Of a stretch of DNA of 64,000 nucleotides, positions 1 through 10,288 are shown piece after piece. The notes beneath the pieces are model-generated. The model saw nothing but the letters and a program-made list of their open reading frames with translations, made no database searches and was not told where the DNA came from. The position numbers were made by a program, and so were the translations under genes. This DNA is from Costus lasius. Its lineage: Eukaryota; Streptophyta; Magnoliopsida; Zingiberales; Costaceae. The stretch lies in the NCBI GenBank assembly GCA_027563935.2, contig CM050446.2, positions 26,415,501 to 26,479,500 of the forward strand. The letters run 5' to 3'. Every line of letters begins with the position of its first letter. The first letter of the stretch is position 1.

Positions 1-1551
1 CCACTGGGGTGTTTACTGGATTACAGCTACTCATGTTGAACTTCTTCAACGTCTCTTTTGCATAATTCTCCTGAGAGATGAATATGCCTTCTCTTGTCTG
101 CTTTACTTCCATCCCCAGGTAGTAGGACATAAGTCCTAGATCCGTCATCTCAAACTCCTTGTGCATGACTTTCTTGAAGTCTTCAATCATCTTTAAATTG
201 TTACCTGTAAAGATTAAGTCATCTACATACAAGCAAATGATTAGTAAACTATCAGCATTCTTCTTTAAGTACAGGGCATGCTCATATGGACACTTCTTGA
301 ATCCATTCTCCTGGAAGTATCTGTCTCTTCTCTGGTTCCAGGATCTGGGGGCTTGCTTTAGTCCATATAAAGCTTTCTTCAATCGTAGGACCTTTCCTTG
401 CCCTTCTTGCATTTTGTATCCTGGAGGTTGTTCCACGTAGACCTCCTCCTCAAGATATTCATTTAAAAATGCTGACTTAACATCCATTTGAAAAATGTTC
501 CATTTTTGTTGAGCAGCAAGGGAAATAATTAATCTGATAGTTTCGAGTCGAGCAACAGGAGCGAATACCTCATCATAGTCGATACCTTGCTTCTGCTTGT
601 AGCCTTTCACTACCAGTCTTGCCTTATGCCGTTCAATTTTTCCTTTGGCATTCTTCTTGGTTTTGTAAACCCACTTGACTCCTATGGGTTTATGCCCTTC
701 TGGTAGATTTGTCAGCTCCCATGTGTTGTTCTTCTCTATGGCTTTGATTTCATCATCCATAGCCATTCTCCATTTCTCTTCTTTGATTGCATCGTCAAAA
801 CTGATAGGCTCAGTATCTGCAAAAAAACACATTAGTGATACATCATCTATTCTTTCTGTATCTCTGTATATATCCTCAAGTCTCCTTGTGCGTATCTGCA
901 CTTGACTTGTACTAGCTTCTGAGCTGTTCTGTGCGGGTGATGCTGGTGGTGTGATAGGTGTAACCCTTTCTTCAACATTCTCTTCTTCAAGCTCCGGAAG
1001 AAGGTTGTAGTCATTTTGACTTTCTGGAGTATTCCAACTCCATGTAGCTTCCTCATCGAAATCTACATCTCTACTAACAAATCCTTTTTTGTTAGTGGGG
1101 TCATACAATTTATACCCCTTTGTTCTCAAGTCATAGCTAACAAATATGCATTTTTTACTTTTATCATCCAATTTGGTTCTATGTTCATCATGAATACGAG
1201 CATAGGCTATGCTACCAAATACCTTCAAGTGAATAGCAGATGGTTTCCTTCCTCCCCATGCTTCAATCGGAGTCTTCCGGTTGAGAGCTTTCGTCTCACA
1301 TCGATTTTGGAGGTAGACAGCACAATCCACAGCGTATGCCCAAAATTCTTCTGGCATACCTTTGCTTTTCATCATGCTTCTAGCCATGTTCAGTACTGTT
1401 CGATTCTTTCACTCAACTACTCCATTTTGTTGAGGCGATCCTGGTGCGGTTAGGAACCGTCGTATCCCATGCTGATCACAGTATGTTTGAAAGTTTCTGG
1501 AGGTAAACTCTCCTCCTCTGTCAGATCTAAGAGCCTGGATCCTGCATCCAC
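1..1551 (-). pseudogene. Ty1/copia pol, 3' part (integrase end and reverse transcriptase), partial
   Basis: On the minus strand this reads as copia polyprotein from the end of the integrase into the RVT_2 reverse transcriptase, and it runs off the window at position 1. The RT active site Y-V-D-D is at 218-229, followed by L-I-F-T-G-N. The frame is open from 1,408 to 1, with one nonsense codon at 1,409-1,411. That nonsense codon recurs at 28,377-28,379 in the right-hand copy, so it predates the duplication. From 341 to 1,551 the sequence also exists at 27,309-28,519. Positions 1-340 are the true continuation of the element towards its 3' end. At 1,552 the copia sequence stops abruptly and viral DNA begins. 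The element is disrupted by the viral block and cannot work. Confidence 0.93.
341..1551. repeat. 1,211-bp direct duplication, left copy
   Basis: This is the left copy of a copia pol segment that recurs at 27,309-28,519. The offset is 26,968 at both ends and for all internal reading frames compared, so there are no net indels and translated segments are identical. It abuts the left edge of the viral block. Confidence 0.93.
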
Positions 1552-1552
1552 C

Positions 1553-1704
1553 TTTTTAAATTTTTAACCGTAAGATAGGTCCTTATGGTTATTTTATGCT
1601 TAGCAGCATAATTGTTTTTAAAGCCTTGCGGCTTTGGTGAATAAATACGTTTCATAGAAACTATTGTGTAAAACACAAGTAAGAGCAGGTACTGAATACA
1701 ACAG
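1553..1704 (-). other. Viral leader fragment, inverted
   Basis: This matches the same-strand text at about 26,685-26,826, the leader just upstream of ORF1 in the minus-strand copy. It joins plus-strand MP sequence at 1,697-1,704, where the 8-mer TACAACAG belongs to both partners, so the junction has 8 bp of microhomology. Confidence 0.85.
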
Positions 1705-2618
1705 TTAGAGAAAATAACCAAAATGAAAGGTTATCTATAAGTAATCCCATTCCAAATATCCTGAATAGGATTTTTGATGGACAAGGGATTCCAGCACAAG
1801 TTCTGGAAGAAGTTGTTGATATAGATCAACAATTTGAAGCCTACCAGAATAATAGATTACAAATCTTAAGGCCACAACTTTTATATAAGACTGGACCTTT
1901 AAATCTTAGAACCCAACTTCTAAGAATAACACGTGAAGAACATTTATCTGTCACAACTGAACCTAGGAATCTTAAGATCATCTCAAAAGATTCTCTAAAC
2001 AAATTAAAATTATCAGGAAAAACTTTGGTCCATATTGGGATGATAGTTGTTTCTATTAAAGGCCTAGCACGGAAAAAGCTAGGAACCAAAGTATTGATTG
2101 CAATCCTTGACAAAAGATGGAAATCTGATGCAAGGAAGGCACTGATTGCATGTATGGAAGTAGACATGTCCGAAAATAAAGGCATCTTTTATTGTGCCCC
2201 AGATTTTCTCATAAGTATTAAAGACTTAGGAGAATTAGAAATTGGTATCCAAACACGTGGATATGAAGATTTTTCTGGTGATTCTAATCTTCTTATCGGA
2301 TTAGGATTCTTGGGAAAATTAACCAATAATTCAAATACTGGATATAAGCTCTATATCTCATCAGTCATAGATGCTTTAGCCAGCAAAGGAATTAAAATGA
2401 TAAAACCAATGACCATCTCTCCAGATGATCTTGGTGGTCTAGATTGGAATATTTCCAAAAACCTAGAACAAGAACAAATGCTTATCCCTGAAGATAGCAT
2501 AATGTTCAAAAACTCAGATGATACCTATAACTTAAGATTTTCAAGCTATAGAAAGAAACAAGCTAATAATGATGATGAGGCTTCAACATCAGGTTTAGAA
2601 AAGTTCTTAGAACAATGA
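1698..2618 (+). pseudogene. Viral movement protein, 5'-truncated (plus-strand copy)
   Basis: The frame encodes residues 17-322 of the 322-residue movement protein found whole at 24,675-25,643. The first 16 codons and the natural start are missing because the inversion junction at 1,697-1,704 falls inside the gene. The rest is open to the TGA at 2,616-2,618, which overlaps the capsid start as ATGA. Assignment to movement protein rests on position ahead of the capsid gene and on length. The best in-frame ATG left is at 2,025, deep inside the protein. This copy has no proper 5' end. Confidence 0.8.
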
Positions 2619-4324
2619 TACTAGAAGACAATAGTCTTATAGTCTCTAAAGACTTAGACTTTACATTTGAGGAAATGATAAGTCTTGAAATTGCCCTTAT
2701 TAATAAAGGACGATTACTTCCTTCACATAAACTAGATTATGACCAGGAAGGTAATATTAGGGTGTGCCATTGTAACAATCCACAACCTAAAGAAATAAAT
2801 TTTACTCAAGAAGAAGAAGACATAATAAACACCTTCTTAGAAAATACCTTCTTAGAAACAGAATTTTGTGTAGATAACTCTGATACACAGAGTATCCAAA
2901 GTATTCCACAAAATCTGATGGATACAATCATGACAGGCCAAGAACAGGCCAGTAATGCTACCCCTGTTTATAATAATCCAGGACAAGCAGTAGCTTCAGC
3001 AAGTACGGCCCAGCCTAGTACATCACATATAAGGAGTTATCCTATAGGACAACCTCCTCGAGAATCGTATAGTACATATACACAATACAATGAAGAAAGA
3101 GAAGATAGGTGGTCTAGAGGAAAAAGACAACCCCTAGAAACCATAGATAGAAGAAAGCTTCTAGATGAGGGAAGAATCTTAAATCTAGCAGCCCATGATC
3201 CACAAACCTGGAGCACAGTTCTTGATAACTGGGCCTCCATGGTATCAATGGAAGTAACCAAAATACTTGGAAACTTTACAGCAGAAGAAATGTATTCCTA
3301 TTTGGAAAATTTCTTAGGAGAAACAGCAAGAGCAATTTGGGAATCATACAAACTAAATTGCCCTACTGATTTCCAACAAGATATCTCATTAGGGGTCAAT
3401 CCCTACAATTTTACAAACCGAATGAAAATCATGATCTTAGGATCTAACCCAAATATGGGATTTAATGCCCAACAAAAAGAAGCAATACGAAAGCTTGAAA
3501 TAATCCAAATAAAAAATTGGAAATATATTAAACCTTTCTTACAAGATTTTTTATATTATACTTGTAAGGCAGGAGCATATCATGATCAGGCCTTAGGAGA
3601 AAGGTTATTTTTAAAATTACCAGCTCCAATCGGTCATGAAATACATCAGGCGTGGAATAATGATCCTGAAAAGGCTCAACTTTCCTTAGCCTTAAACAAT
3701 ATTACAGCACGAATACAATTTATCATAGATAGATTGGTTGAAAGATGTACTCGTCTAAAAGGAGATAGACATCTCAAAGGGGAATTTAGCTTCTGTAATG
3801 AGCTATATACACCCCAAACATATGATAAAGAACATAAGATGTCTCGTCAAGGGAAGTCTTCTAAAAAGGCCTCTAAAGGTAAAACCTCTAAGAGATATTT
3901 TCTTAGAAAATCAGCTGCAAGGAAACCTTACCTTGCAAAAGAAAAACATGTAAGGAAATATAACCCTAAGCGGGATTATAAAAATAAGCTTTCATGTTTC
4001 ACATGCGGAAGCCAAAACCACTTAGCACGAGATTGTACTAAGAGACAGAATTTATATAATAAACAATCAATTTTAGTTGATTGTGTACAAGAGGATCTAC
4101 TTCATGTAGATGAATACATATCAGATACCGAATCAATATATAGTATTGTTTCTATCCCTGATATCACACATACGAATGAGGATTCTGATAGTGAATTAGA
4201 GGAGTTCACTTCAGACCTATTAACCAAGGCTGATCAACTTCAGTCTCCTTATGGAACGGAATATTTAGCAGACCCAATGCTAAACCAACTTGATATGTTA
4301 AAACCATATCTTGAACACTTATGA
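2615..4324 (+). CDS. Viral capsid protein with CCHC zinc knuckle (plus-strand copy)
   Basis: The frame gives 569 residues. An acidic, Ser/Thr-rich N-terminal third is followed by a capsid-like central region (about residues 190-390), a Lys/Arg-rich stretch (about 410-455) and one zinc knuckle of the form C-X2-C-X4-H-X4-C near residues 460-475. An acidic tail follows. This layout (acidic ends, basic region, single CCHC) is typical of plant pararetroviral capsid proteins. The start overlaps the MP stop and the stop overlaps the polymerase start, each as ATGA, which suggests translation by reinitiation or leaky scanning on one RNA. The frame is intact, and I saw no residue differences from the minus-strand copy at 22,969-24,678. 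Expression from the integrated copy is not shown by sequence. Confidence 0.87.
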   Translation: MILEDNSLIVSKDLDFTFEEMISLEIALINKGRLLPSHKLDYDQEGNIRVCHCNNPQPKEINFTQEEEDIINTFLENTFLETEFCVDNSDTQSIQSIPQNLMDTIMTGQEQASNATPVYNNPGQAVASASTAQPSTSHIRSYPIGQPPRESYSTYTQYNEEREDRWSRGKRQPLETIDRRKLLDEGRILNLAAHDPQTWSTVLDNWASMVSMEVTKILGNFTAEEMYSYLENFLGETARAIWESYKLNCPTDFQQDISLGVNPYNFTNRMKIMILGSNPNMGFNAQQKEAIRKLEIIQIKNWKYIKPFLQDFLYYTCKAGAYHDQALGERLFLKLPAPIGHEIHQAWNNDPEKAQLSLALNNITARIQFIIDRLVERCTRLKGDRHLKGEFSFCNELYTPQTYDKEHKMSRQGKSSKKASKGKTSKRYFLRKSAARKPYLAKEKHVRKYNPKRDYKNKLSCFTCGSQNHLARDCTKRQNLYNKQSILVDCVQEDLLHVDEYISDTESIYSIVSIPDITHTNEDSDSELEEFTSDLLTKADQLQSPYGTEYLADPMLNQLDMLKPYLEHL

Positions 4325-6819
4325 ATATGGAGTCTACTCCATATAAGATAATGACTCCAAAACTTATGCCACAACATGAGCATAAGTGGAAAGCTAGAAG
4401 TGGAAGTCAAGACCATCCTTGTATTTACTGTTTCATGTTTCCGAGTATGGCTCTCCGTTTCCAATGTATTATATGCTCTACCGAAGCATGTAAATATTGT
4501 TTAGAAAAACAACATATTTCATTACCAAGTTCTAGTCAACCTGTACCAACAGGACCAAATAGAACTGAAATAATTGAACTTCGCATTTTACAATTGGAAA
4601 ATGAAGTTTATAAACTCTCTCAAAAATTAGAAGAGTTAGAACAAAGGAGTCGCCTTAGACCTCCTACACATGAAAATCTGATATTATATGAAAATACAGA
4701 TTATAATGAACATACAGATGACTGTTTGTCAACACGACAAATCGACTTCTTACATAAACCAGTACAACCTTCTTGGTTGTATTCAGTTAAAATCAATTGT
4801 ATTATTCAAATTTCTGATTGGAAATTAGAAATACAAGCCTTAATCGATACAGGATGTAGCAATACTATCCTTGACATGGATTTAGTACCTAGTAAATACC
4901 ATGTTCCACTTAACCCTGCAGATAAATTTCATGCAGAACAAATGGATGGCCAATTATTCTTGTACGAATACATTTTAGCAAAACATAAGCTCTCCTTTTC
5001 TCTAGGAAATGCTCATTATACACCACCAACCTATATCGGCCGTATCTGTTTACGACCACTTAGTTTGGTTAAAACTAAATTTATTATTGGGCTTAATATG
5101 CTCCTTAATTCCTACAAAGGGGTCACCCTTACGACCGAAGGATTAATTTTCCTTCCCCATACGTTAATTCCTTATACCTCTACGCCTGCGAAGCGTGGTG
5201 GGTGTTCTTGTGAATCCACCTCCCATCCTCTTCCTGAGGCCGGAGTATTGTCAGATGGTGACGAATCTGATGACTTTATCACATATGATGATCCAGATAC
5301 AATAAGGATCCTTAAGAACCCATTGAATAAATGGCATTCCTATGACCATAATAAATCTGATTATGGCCACATAGAAAAAATTGAATCCGGAAATCCTGAT
5401 GTGGATGACTTAATCCGGCTTCTTGAAAGAGATAAAATCTTTGGCTCAAATCCCCAACAACATTGGGAGAAAAATAAACTTGTTTGTATATTGAAAATCA
5501 AAGACCCTGGTTTTCGTATAACAAATAAGAAAATTACAGCAACAAATGAAAACATTGCTGAATTTAATATGCATATTGAGGAATTATTAAATCTCAATGT
5601 CATAAGAAGGAGTGTTTCTCCTCACAGATCCCCCGCATTCATTGTAAACAAACACAGTGAACAAGTTAGGGGCAAAACAAGAATGGTCATTGATTATCGA
5701 AGATTAAATGATAATATTGAAGACGATAGCTATGACATTCCAGATAAAACAGAGTTAATTAACTCTATACAAGGAGATATGTTCTTCTCAAAATTTGACT
5801 GCAAGTCGGGTTTTTGGCAAATCCGTATGGCAGAAGAATCAATACCATGGACGGCATTTACCTGTCCATTAGGAAGTTTCGAATGGCTTGTCATGCCATT
5901 TGGACTAAAAACTGCACCTGCAGTATTCCAAAGGAAAATGGATGAGGTTTTTAAACCTTACCAAGAATTTGTTTGCGTGTACATAGATGATATTCTAGTA
6001 CATAGTAAAACAGAAAAGGAACATACAAGTCATTTGAAGCTTGTATTACAAAAATTCTATACTAATGGGATTATTGTCTCTGGACAAAAATCACAATTTT
6101 ATAGAAAAAATATTGATTATTTAGGAGTAGAAATTGGACAAGGAGTAATAAAACTCCAACCCCATATTGCTTCTAAAATAAAAACCCTTGAGGTTACAGA
6201 TACCAAGAGCCTTCAACAGTTCTTGGGATTAATTAATTATGCTAGACCTTTTCTTAAAGATCTACATAAAATGAGTGGCCCACTCTACTCAAAACTAAGT
6301 CTTACTGGTGTTAAGAAATTCAACACAGAAGACTATAAACAAATTGACAAAATTAGGCAACTAGTGGAAACACTACCTTTGCTTAAATTACCATTGGACA
6401 GTGATTATCTCATTGTTCAAACAGATGGAAGTGAATATGGATGGGGAGCCATCCTCCTCCGAAAACCCCATAAATACTCTACAGAAGTAGAAGTAATTTG
6501 TAGATATGCTTCTGGCAAATTTCGAGAGAAAAATGTCACAAGCAGTATTGATCAAGAGCTCTTAGCTGTTTGTTACGGCTTAGATGCTTTTAGACTCTTT
6601 TTACTAAATAAAAAAGAAATATTGGTAAGAACTGATTGTGAAGCAATCGTCAAATTCTTCCATACAAAAAATGAGAAGCGAATCTCACAAAAGAGATGGC
6701 TCTCGTTTACAGATCATTGCATTAATAATGCATATAGAATTACCTTTGAGCATATCAGAGGAAAAAATAATGTCATATCTGACATATTATCACGCCTCTT
6801 ACAAAGGCCAAATGAATAA
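4321..6819 (+). CDS. Viral polymerase: protease, reverse transcriptase, RNase H (plus-strand copy)
   Basis: The frame gives 832 residues. Order: a Cys-rich N-terminus with several C-X2-C pairs (about residues 35-60), a short coiled coil (about 80-112), a retropepsin-type aspartic protease with D-T-G at about residue 176, RT with the Y-I-D-D box near residue 554, and RNase H with its first catalytic Asp in a T-D-G-S motif near residue 700. There is no integrase domain, which separates it from Gypsy elements and fits Caulimoviridae. The start overlaps the capsid stop as ATGA. It differs from the minus-strand copy at residue 316 (Ser here, Val there) and residue 691 (Pro here, Ser there). Val is also found at 316 in the scrambled fragments, so Ser is private to this copy. 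Confidence 0.93.
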   Translation: MNMESTPYKIMTPKLMPQHEHKWKARSGSQDHPCIYCFMFPSMALRFQCIICSTEACKYCLEKQHISLPSSSQPVPTGPNRTEIIELRILQLENEVYKLSQKLEELEQRSRLRPPTHENLILYENTDYNEHTDDCLSTRQIDFLHKPVQPSWLYSVKINCIIQISDWKLEIQALIDTGCSNTILDMDLVPSKYHVPLNPADKFHAEQMDGQLFLYEYILAKHKLSFSLGNAHYTPPTYIGRICLRPLSLVKTKFIIGLNMLLNSYKGVTLTTEGLIFLPHTLIPYTSTPAKRGGCSCESTSHPLPEAGVLSDGDESDDFITYDDPDTIRILKNPLNKWHSYDHNKSDYGHIEKIESGNPDVDDLIRLLERDKIFGSNPQQHWEKNKLVCILKIKDPGFRITNKKITATNENIAEFNMHIEELLNLNVIRRSVSPHRSPAFIVNKHSEQVRGKTRMVIDYRRLNDNIEDDSYDIPDKTELINSIQGDMFFSKFDCKSGFWQIRMAEESIPWTAFTCPLGSFEWLVMPFGLKTAPAVFQRKMDEVFKPYQEFVCVYIDDILVHSKTEKEHTSHLKLVLQKFYTNGIIVSGQKSQFYRKNIDYLGVEIGQGVIKLQPHIASKIKTLEVTDTKSLQQFLGLINYARPFLKDLHKMSGPLYSKLSLTGVKKFNTEDYKQIDKIRQLVETLPLLKLPLDSDYLIVQTDGSEYGWGAILLRKPHKYSTEVEVICRYASGKFREKNVTSSIDQELLAVCYGLDAFRLFLLNKKEILVRTDCEAIVKFFHTKNEKRISQKRWLSFTDHCINNAYRITFEHIRGKNNVISDILSRLLQRPNE

Positions 6820-6902
6820 GTCTGCGGACTTCATTACCAGCCTGAGGGCTATCAAATAATAACCTTTAGTTATTCAATATCAAAACTTGATATAAATCTG
6901 TT

Positions 6903-8297
6903 ATGCAGACAATGGCAAGTTCTTCTAGCCCAAGCGCAAAACAGGCCCAAAAGGCCAAGAAAGTGGCCCAGAGCCCAACACCAATGGTAACAGAAGGAAT
7001 TTCTTTTGCCAAAACTGTACAAGATGGAGAAGAAAAAACACCAATGTTTCTCTTTCGAGTACCCAGACACTATACAGCTTTGACTGGTCATGATCGAACG
7101 ATCCTTGATTTACTTTGGAAGGATCACCACAGTGCCGGGTTTCTTACGGCTATGAATACACTGGCTGGGCATCTCCAGGCCCTCCGATACATGAAGACGT
7201 TGCCCTCGCCAGCAACACCATCACCAGTAAAATTAGAGCCTCATACCTTGGAGGCTTATATTGGGAAAGAATTAAAAATTTCTGAACTAGAAAAAGAGTT
7301 AAGCCAAGTAAAAGCAAAACTCTCAACCATTGAAGCTGAAAAAACAGAACTTCAACAAAGGCTAGATCTGTATACCGCAACCTGGCAAACAGAACTAGAA
7401 AATCAATGGGCCCAAGCCCGAACCAGAATTCCACCACAGCTGTTCCCAGCCCAGCAACATATTTATGAACTTATGAAAGCCAAACAACATCAGAAGTTCA
7501 TAGAAATGGTCAGACTACTCCAGCAGATAGCTCTGAATAAAGCAACGAGACCAAGAGGTCTCCATCTTACAATGGTTTCTTTGTTTCGAGAAAACCAGCA
7601 TCCTGATGAACCCCACTGTCACTGCCATAAGGGGTTCACTATTATAAAAGCAGCCATAGATTTGGCAGAATGGCAAGACTGTACAGTAATGGGAATACCA
7701 GTTTCTATTCTGGATCTTTTCCAATATGGACTCTTGGACCGCCTGGTAGTTCATGCGCTCCATCTGGACAAAATAGTCTCTTTTCCCTGGAGACTCAAAT
7801 ATTGTATTAACCACATGTACAAGTATCACAGGTTCCATGGGTATCTGGACCTAAATATTAGCACTTGTCCTCCATGGTTTTTAGGGTATCCTAGTGATGC
7901 CAAACATCAAGTGTTAATTAAAATACAGCAGGACTGGCTCCCAGATTTTTGGGACCACTATTCTTTCCAGAGAGAACTTCTCAGAGTTCAAGACCAGCCT
8001 TTGGAACAACAAATATTACTCTGGCGTCACTATACGATGACCAAAGAATATCGGATTCTCTATCCTTCGTTTCTTATGGCCGAAGATAAAACCATCAAGG
8101 TATATGTGGATGATGAACATGAGGTGACCTATGTCCCTTTCCCCTCAAATTTTATCACGCATCCAGGTCAGCATGAGCATCTTCAACAAGTAAAAAATGA
8201 AGGCTCTTTAATAACAGAGTTAAAAGATTATGGACGTCAGGATCACCACATGGACGATGCTGATGACTACATCCTTGAAGCCATTCAAGATGATTAA
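6903..8297 (+). CDS. Viral ORF6, 464 residues, function unassigned (plus-strand copy)
   Basis: This is the last viral gene, 83 bp after the polymerase. The N-terminus is Ser/Ala/Lys-rich, residues about 120-155 look like a coiled coil (regular Leu/Glu/Lys), and the C-terminal half is aromatic-rich with a His/Cys cluster (H-C-H-C-H) near residue 240. The C-terminus is acidic. Position matches the translational transactivator/inclusion-body gene of caulimoviruses and the P46 gene of tungroviruses, but I see no decisive motif for either, so function stays open. Unlike the other viral genes it does not overlap its neighbour, so it may need its own or a spliced RNA. It differs from the minus-strand copy by Asn versus His near residue 415. 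Confidence 0.8.
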   Translation: MQTMASSSSPSAKQAQKAKKVAQSPTPMVTEGISFAKTVQDGEEKTPMFLFRVPRHYTALTGHDRTILDLLWKDHHSAGFLTAMNTLAGHLQALRYMKTLPSPATPSPVKLEPHTLEAYIGKELKISELEKELSQVKAKLSTIEAEKTELQQRLDLYTATWQTELENQWAQARTRIPPQLFPAQQHIYELMKAKQHQKFIEMVRLLQQIALNKATRPRGLHLTMVSLFRENQHPDEPHCHCHKGFTIIKAAIDLAEWQDCTVMGIPVSILDLFQYGLLDRLVVHALHLDKIVSFPWRLKYCINHMYKYHRFHGYLDLNISTCPPWFLGYPSDAKHQVLIKIQQDWLPDFWDHYSFQRELLRVQDQPLEQQILLWRHYTMTKEYRILYPSFLMAEDKTIKVYVDDEHEVTYVPFPSNFITHPGQHEHLQQVKNEGSLITELKDYGRQDHHMDDADDYILEAIQDD

Positions 8298-8358
8298 GGT
8301 GGTCCCCAGATACCACGTGAAGGGTCAGATTCTCTCCTCAAGAATCACGTCACCACCC

Positions 8359-8527
8359 TTTTCAGAAAGGGCAAGTCTTTTTAATAATGTAGGTAATTAG
8401 CCTTAGCTTTTGTGAAGAGGCAAGATGCCTCTTGTCTGTAATACTTTAGTCCCTCCTTTTTTGAAAGGGCAAGATGCTCTGAATTATTAGTGTCCTTTAC
8501 CTTCCTCTTTTCTGAAGAGGCAAGATG
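8359..8527 (+). promoter_or_regulatory. Four evenly spaced promoter repeats upstream of viral TATA box
   Basis: A motif close to TTTTNTGAARRGGCAAGATG recurs at 8,359-8,375 (its 3' end diverged), 8,408-8,427, 8,457-8,476 and 8,508-8,527. Starts are 49, 49 and 51 bp apart. The last copy ends about 39 bp before the TATA box. Even spacing close to five helical turns suggests repeated binding sites of a viral enhancer. The mirror copies in the minus-strand genome are at 18,766-18,785, 18,817-18,836, 18,866-18,885 and 18,918-18,934. Confidence 0.65.
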
Positions 8528-8565
8528 TTTTCCTTCGTGTGTAAGAAAGCTCTCTTCCCCCTGTC

Positions 8566-8572
8566 TATATAA
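8566..8572 (+). promoter_or_regulatory. Viral TATA box (plus-strand copy)
   Basis: TATATAA follows a CT-rich stretch and precedes AGGAGAGC, as in pararetroviral full-length RNA promoters. Transcription would begin about 30 bp downstream, before the poly(A) signal and primer site, giving terminally redundant RNA on a circular template. Confidence 0.75.
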
Positions 8573-8672
8573 GGAGAGCTCTAGTGTTGTAAGAAATATT
8601 CAGCTTCCGAGTCCTTGTGTGAGTCTTCGAGTCCTGTGCCCTTCTCCTCCTTGTAAGTTCTTATGTCTTATT

Positions 8673-8678
8673 AATAAA
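8673..8678 (+). terminator. Viral poly(A) signal (plus-strand copy)
   Basis: AATAAA lies about 105 bp after the TATA box and 54 bp before the primer site. This is the expected place for the signal that is bypassed once and used on the second pass around the circular genome. Confidence 0.6.
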
Positions 8679-8731
8679 TAGTCAGCACCTCTTTTTAAGT
8701 ATTTTTATGTAAAAAATACCCCCCCTCTTTT

Positions 8732-8743
8732 TGGTATCAGAGC
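8732..8743 (+). other. tRNA-Met primer binding site (plus-strand copy)
   Basis: TGGTATCAGAGC is complementary to the 3' end of initiator tRNA-Met and is the standard minus-strand DNA primer site of plant pararetroviruses. By convention it marks position 1 of the viral genome. It is preceded by a C-run and T-run. Confidence 0.93.
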
Positions 8744-9391
8744 TTCGTTACTGTTCCTTTATTTGATCGAACGGGAAAACGTATAAGTATGGAATAATCC
8801 ATGTTAGTATACGGAAGGCTCTAAGCCGATATAGTATGCTTGTTATTTCAGATAGGTTGTCGCATATTTTGTTTTTTATACACATCTAAAGATACCGGGG
8901 CTGCCTAAGCTACCATAGTATAAAGAAAGAACTGAACTAAAGGGCCGATGGCTTGACATGCAAACGTCCACAGACGAGGAGCGTCACCGGGACATACAGC
9001 ATGATTAACGACCATGTAGCATGATGTTCTGTTACTTCTCTATACACCTATGGTAAAGCGGTTGATATTAGAGGAAAACAAAGTATCCGAATGACCAGGA
9101 ATCTATAGATAACAAGTATTACTAATCCTTAGAAAACCTTCTGTATACATCATAACATAGGACCATACAAGTATACGTGAGTACCTAGTAGATCTGTTGT
9201 ATTCAGTACCTGCTCTTACTTGTGTTTTACACAATAGTTTCTATGAAACGTATTTATTCACCAAAGCCGCAAGGCTTTAAAAACAATTATGCTGCTAAGC
9301 ATAAAATAACCATAAGGACCTATCTTACGGTTAAAAATTTAAAAATGACAATCACCATATTAGGTAAAAAGCAACCTAATAAAAAGTAAAG
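8744..9391 (+). other. Viral leader between primer site and ORF1 (plus-strand copy)
   Basis: The 648-bp non-coding leader contains several short ATG-started frames. The same sequence recurs in part at 1,553-1,704, 9,636-9,793, 10,642-10,725, 10,945-11,350 and 18,044-18,552, and in full at 26,629-27,276. Structured leaders with short ORFs are a family trait; I did not compute a fold. Confidence 0.8.
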
Positions 9392-9688
9392 ATGGATATT
9401 AATTATCTCTCTTTAAAATTAGCACAACAATACTGGGAAATACAAGCTAATTCCCAGGCAACTAAACATAAATGCTATTTTCCTAGAGAAAATGGTAGAT
9501 ACGGACATCAATTACATACTGAGAATGCTCAGTTAAATACAATAATTGATTTCCAAATCTCTCAGGCAGAAAGCCTTAGAGAATTCAATCATATATGTAC
9601 TGAGCTATGGAAGACAGTACATACTGAAATGTTAAATACAACAGATCTACTAGGTACTCACGTATACTTGTATGGTCCTATGTTATGA
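9392..9688 (+). pseudogene. Viral ORF1, 3'-truncated chimera (plus-strand copy)
   Basis: The first 81 codons match ORF1 of the minus-strand copy. Near 9,635 the sequence switches to inverted leader, and the frame ends at 9,688 with about 17 foreign residues. The full-length reading frame would be about 160 codons. The protein is small and Gln/Asn/His-rich, with a likely helical coiled region, and its function is not recognised. Confidence 0.8.
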
Positions 9689-9793
9689 TGTATACAGAAG
9701 GTTTTCTAAGGATTAGTAATACTTGTTATCTATAGATTCCTGGTCATTCGGATACTTTGTTTTCCTCTAATATCAACCGCTTTACCATAGGTG
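9636..9793 (-). other. Viral leader fragment, inverted (scrambled block)
   Basis: This matches same-strand leader text at about 26,819-26,975. It is flanked by ORF1 pieces on the plus strand, so it interrupts ORF1 of the plus-strand copy. Confidence 0.8.
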
Positions 9794-10288
9794 AGCTGAG
9801 TTAAAAGAGATATTAGATAATCTCCATAGACAGTCAAAGGTTTTTGACTATCAAACCACAAAAACAGCCGCCCTTCTGGAAAAATTACAGAAAAATTCAG
9901 AAGAATGGTAAATCCAAATTCACCTCAACACAGTGGAATGGCGAACCTAACGCCTAACATACCTGTCCCTGAATGGCTTGATTCATTAGGCCATGATGAA
10001 GAATATCAAAAAATTATAACAGAAACAGGAAATTATCTAGATAATCCTCTAGGTATTATTACTGATGATCCACAAGGTGCATCAGACAAACGTTTTGTTA
10101 GACAAAACAATTTTATCATTGCTTATTTAATACACTTAAATAAAAAATTAAATCTCATTTTTGCTAATGTAAAAATGAACACTGACACTTTAATTGCCCA
10201 GCAAGAAATGATAAGATCTATCTCTACAATCTTACTCAGGCAACATGAGGTAGTCGAAAATATGTTAGGTGTACAAGCCCAACAATAA
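9794..10288 (+). pseudogene. Viral ORF1 3' end and truncated ORF2 (scrambled block)
   Basis: The piece covers the last part of ORF1 and the first 127 codons of ORF2 (9,905-10,288). ORF1 stop and ORF2 start overlap within ATGGTAA. Near 10,288 ORF2 sequence gives way to inverted movement-protein sequence, sharing two or three bases at the join. Confidence 0.8.
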
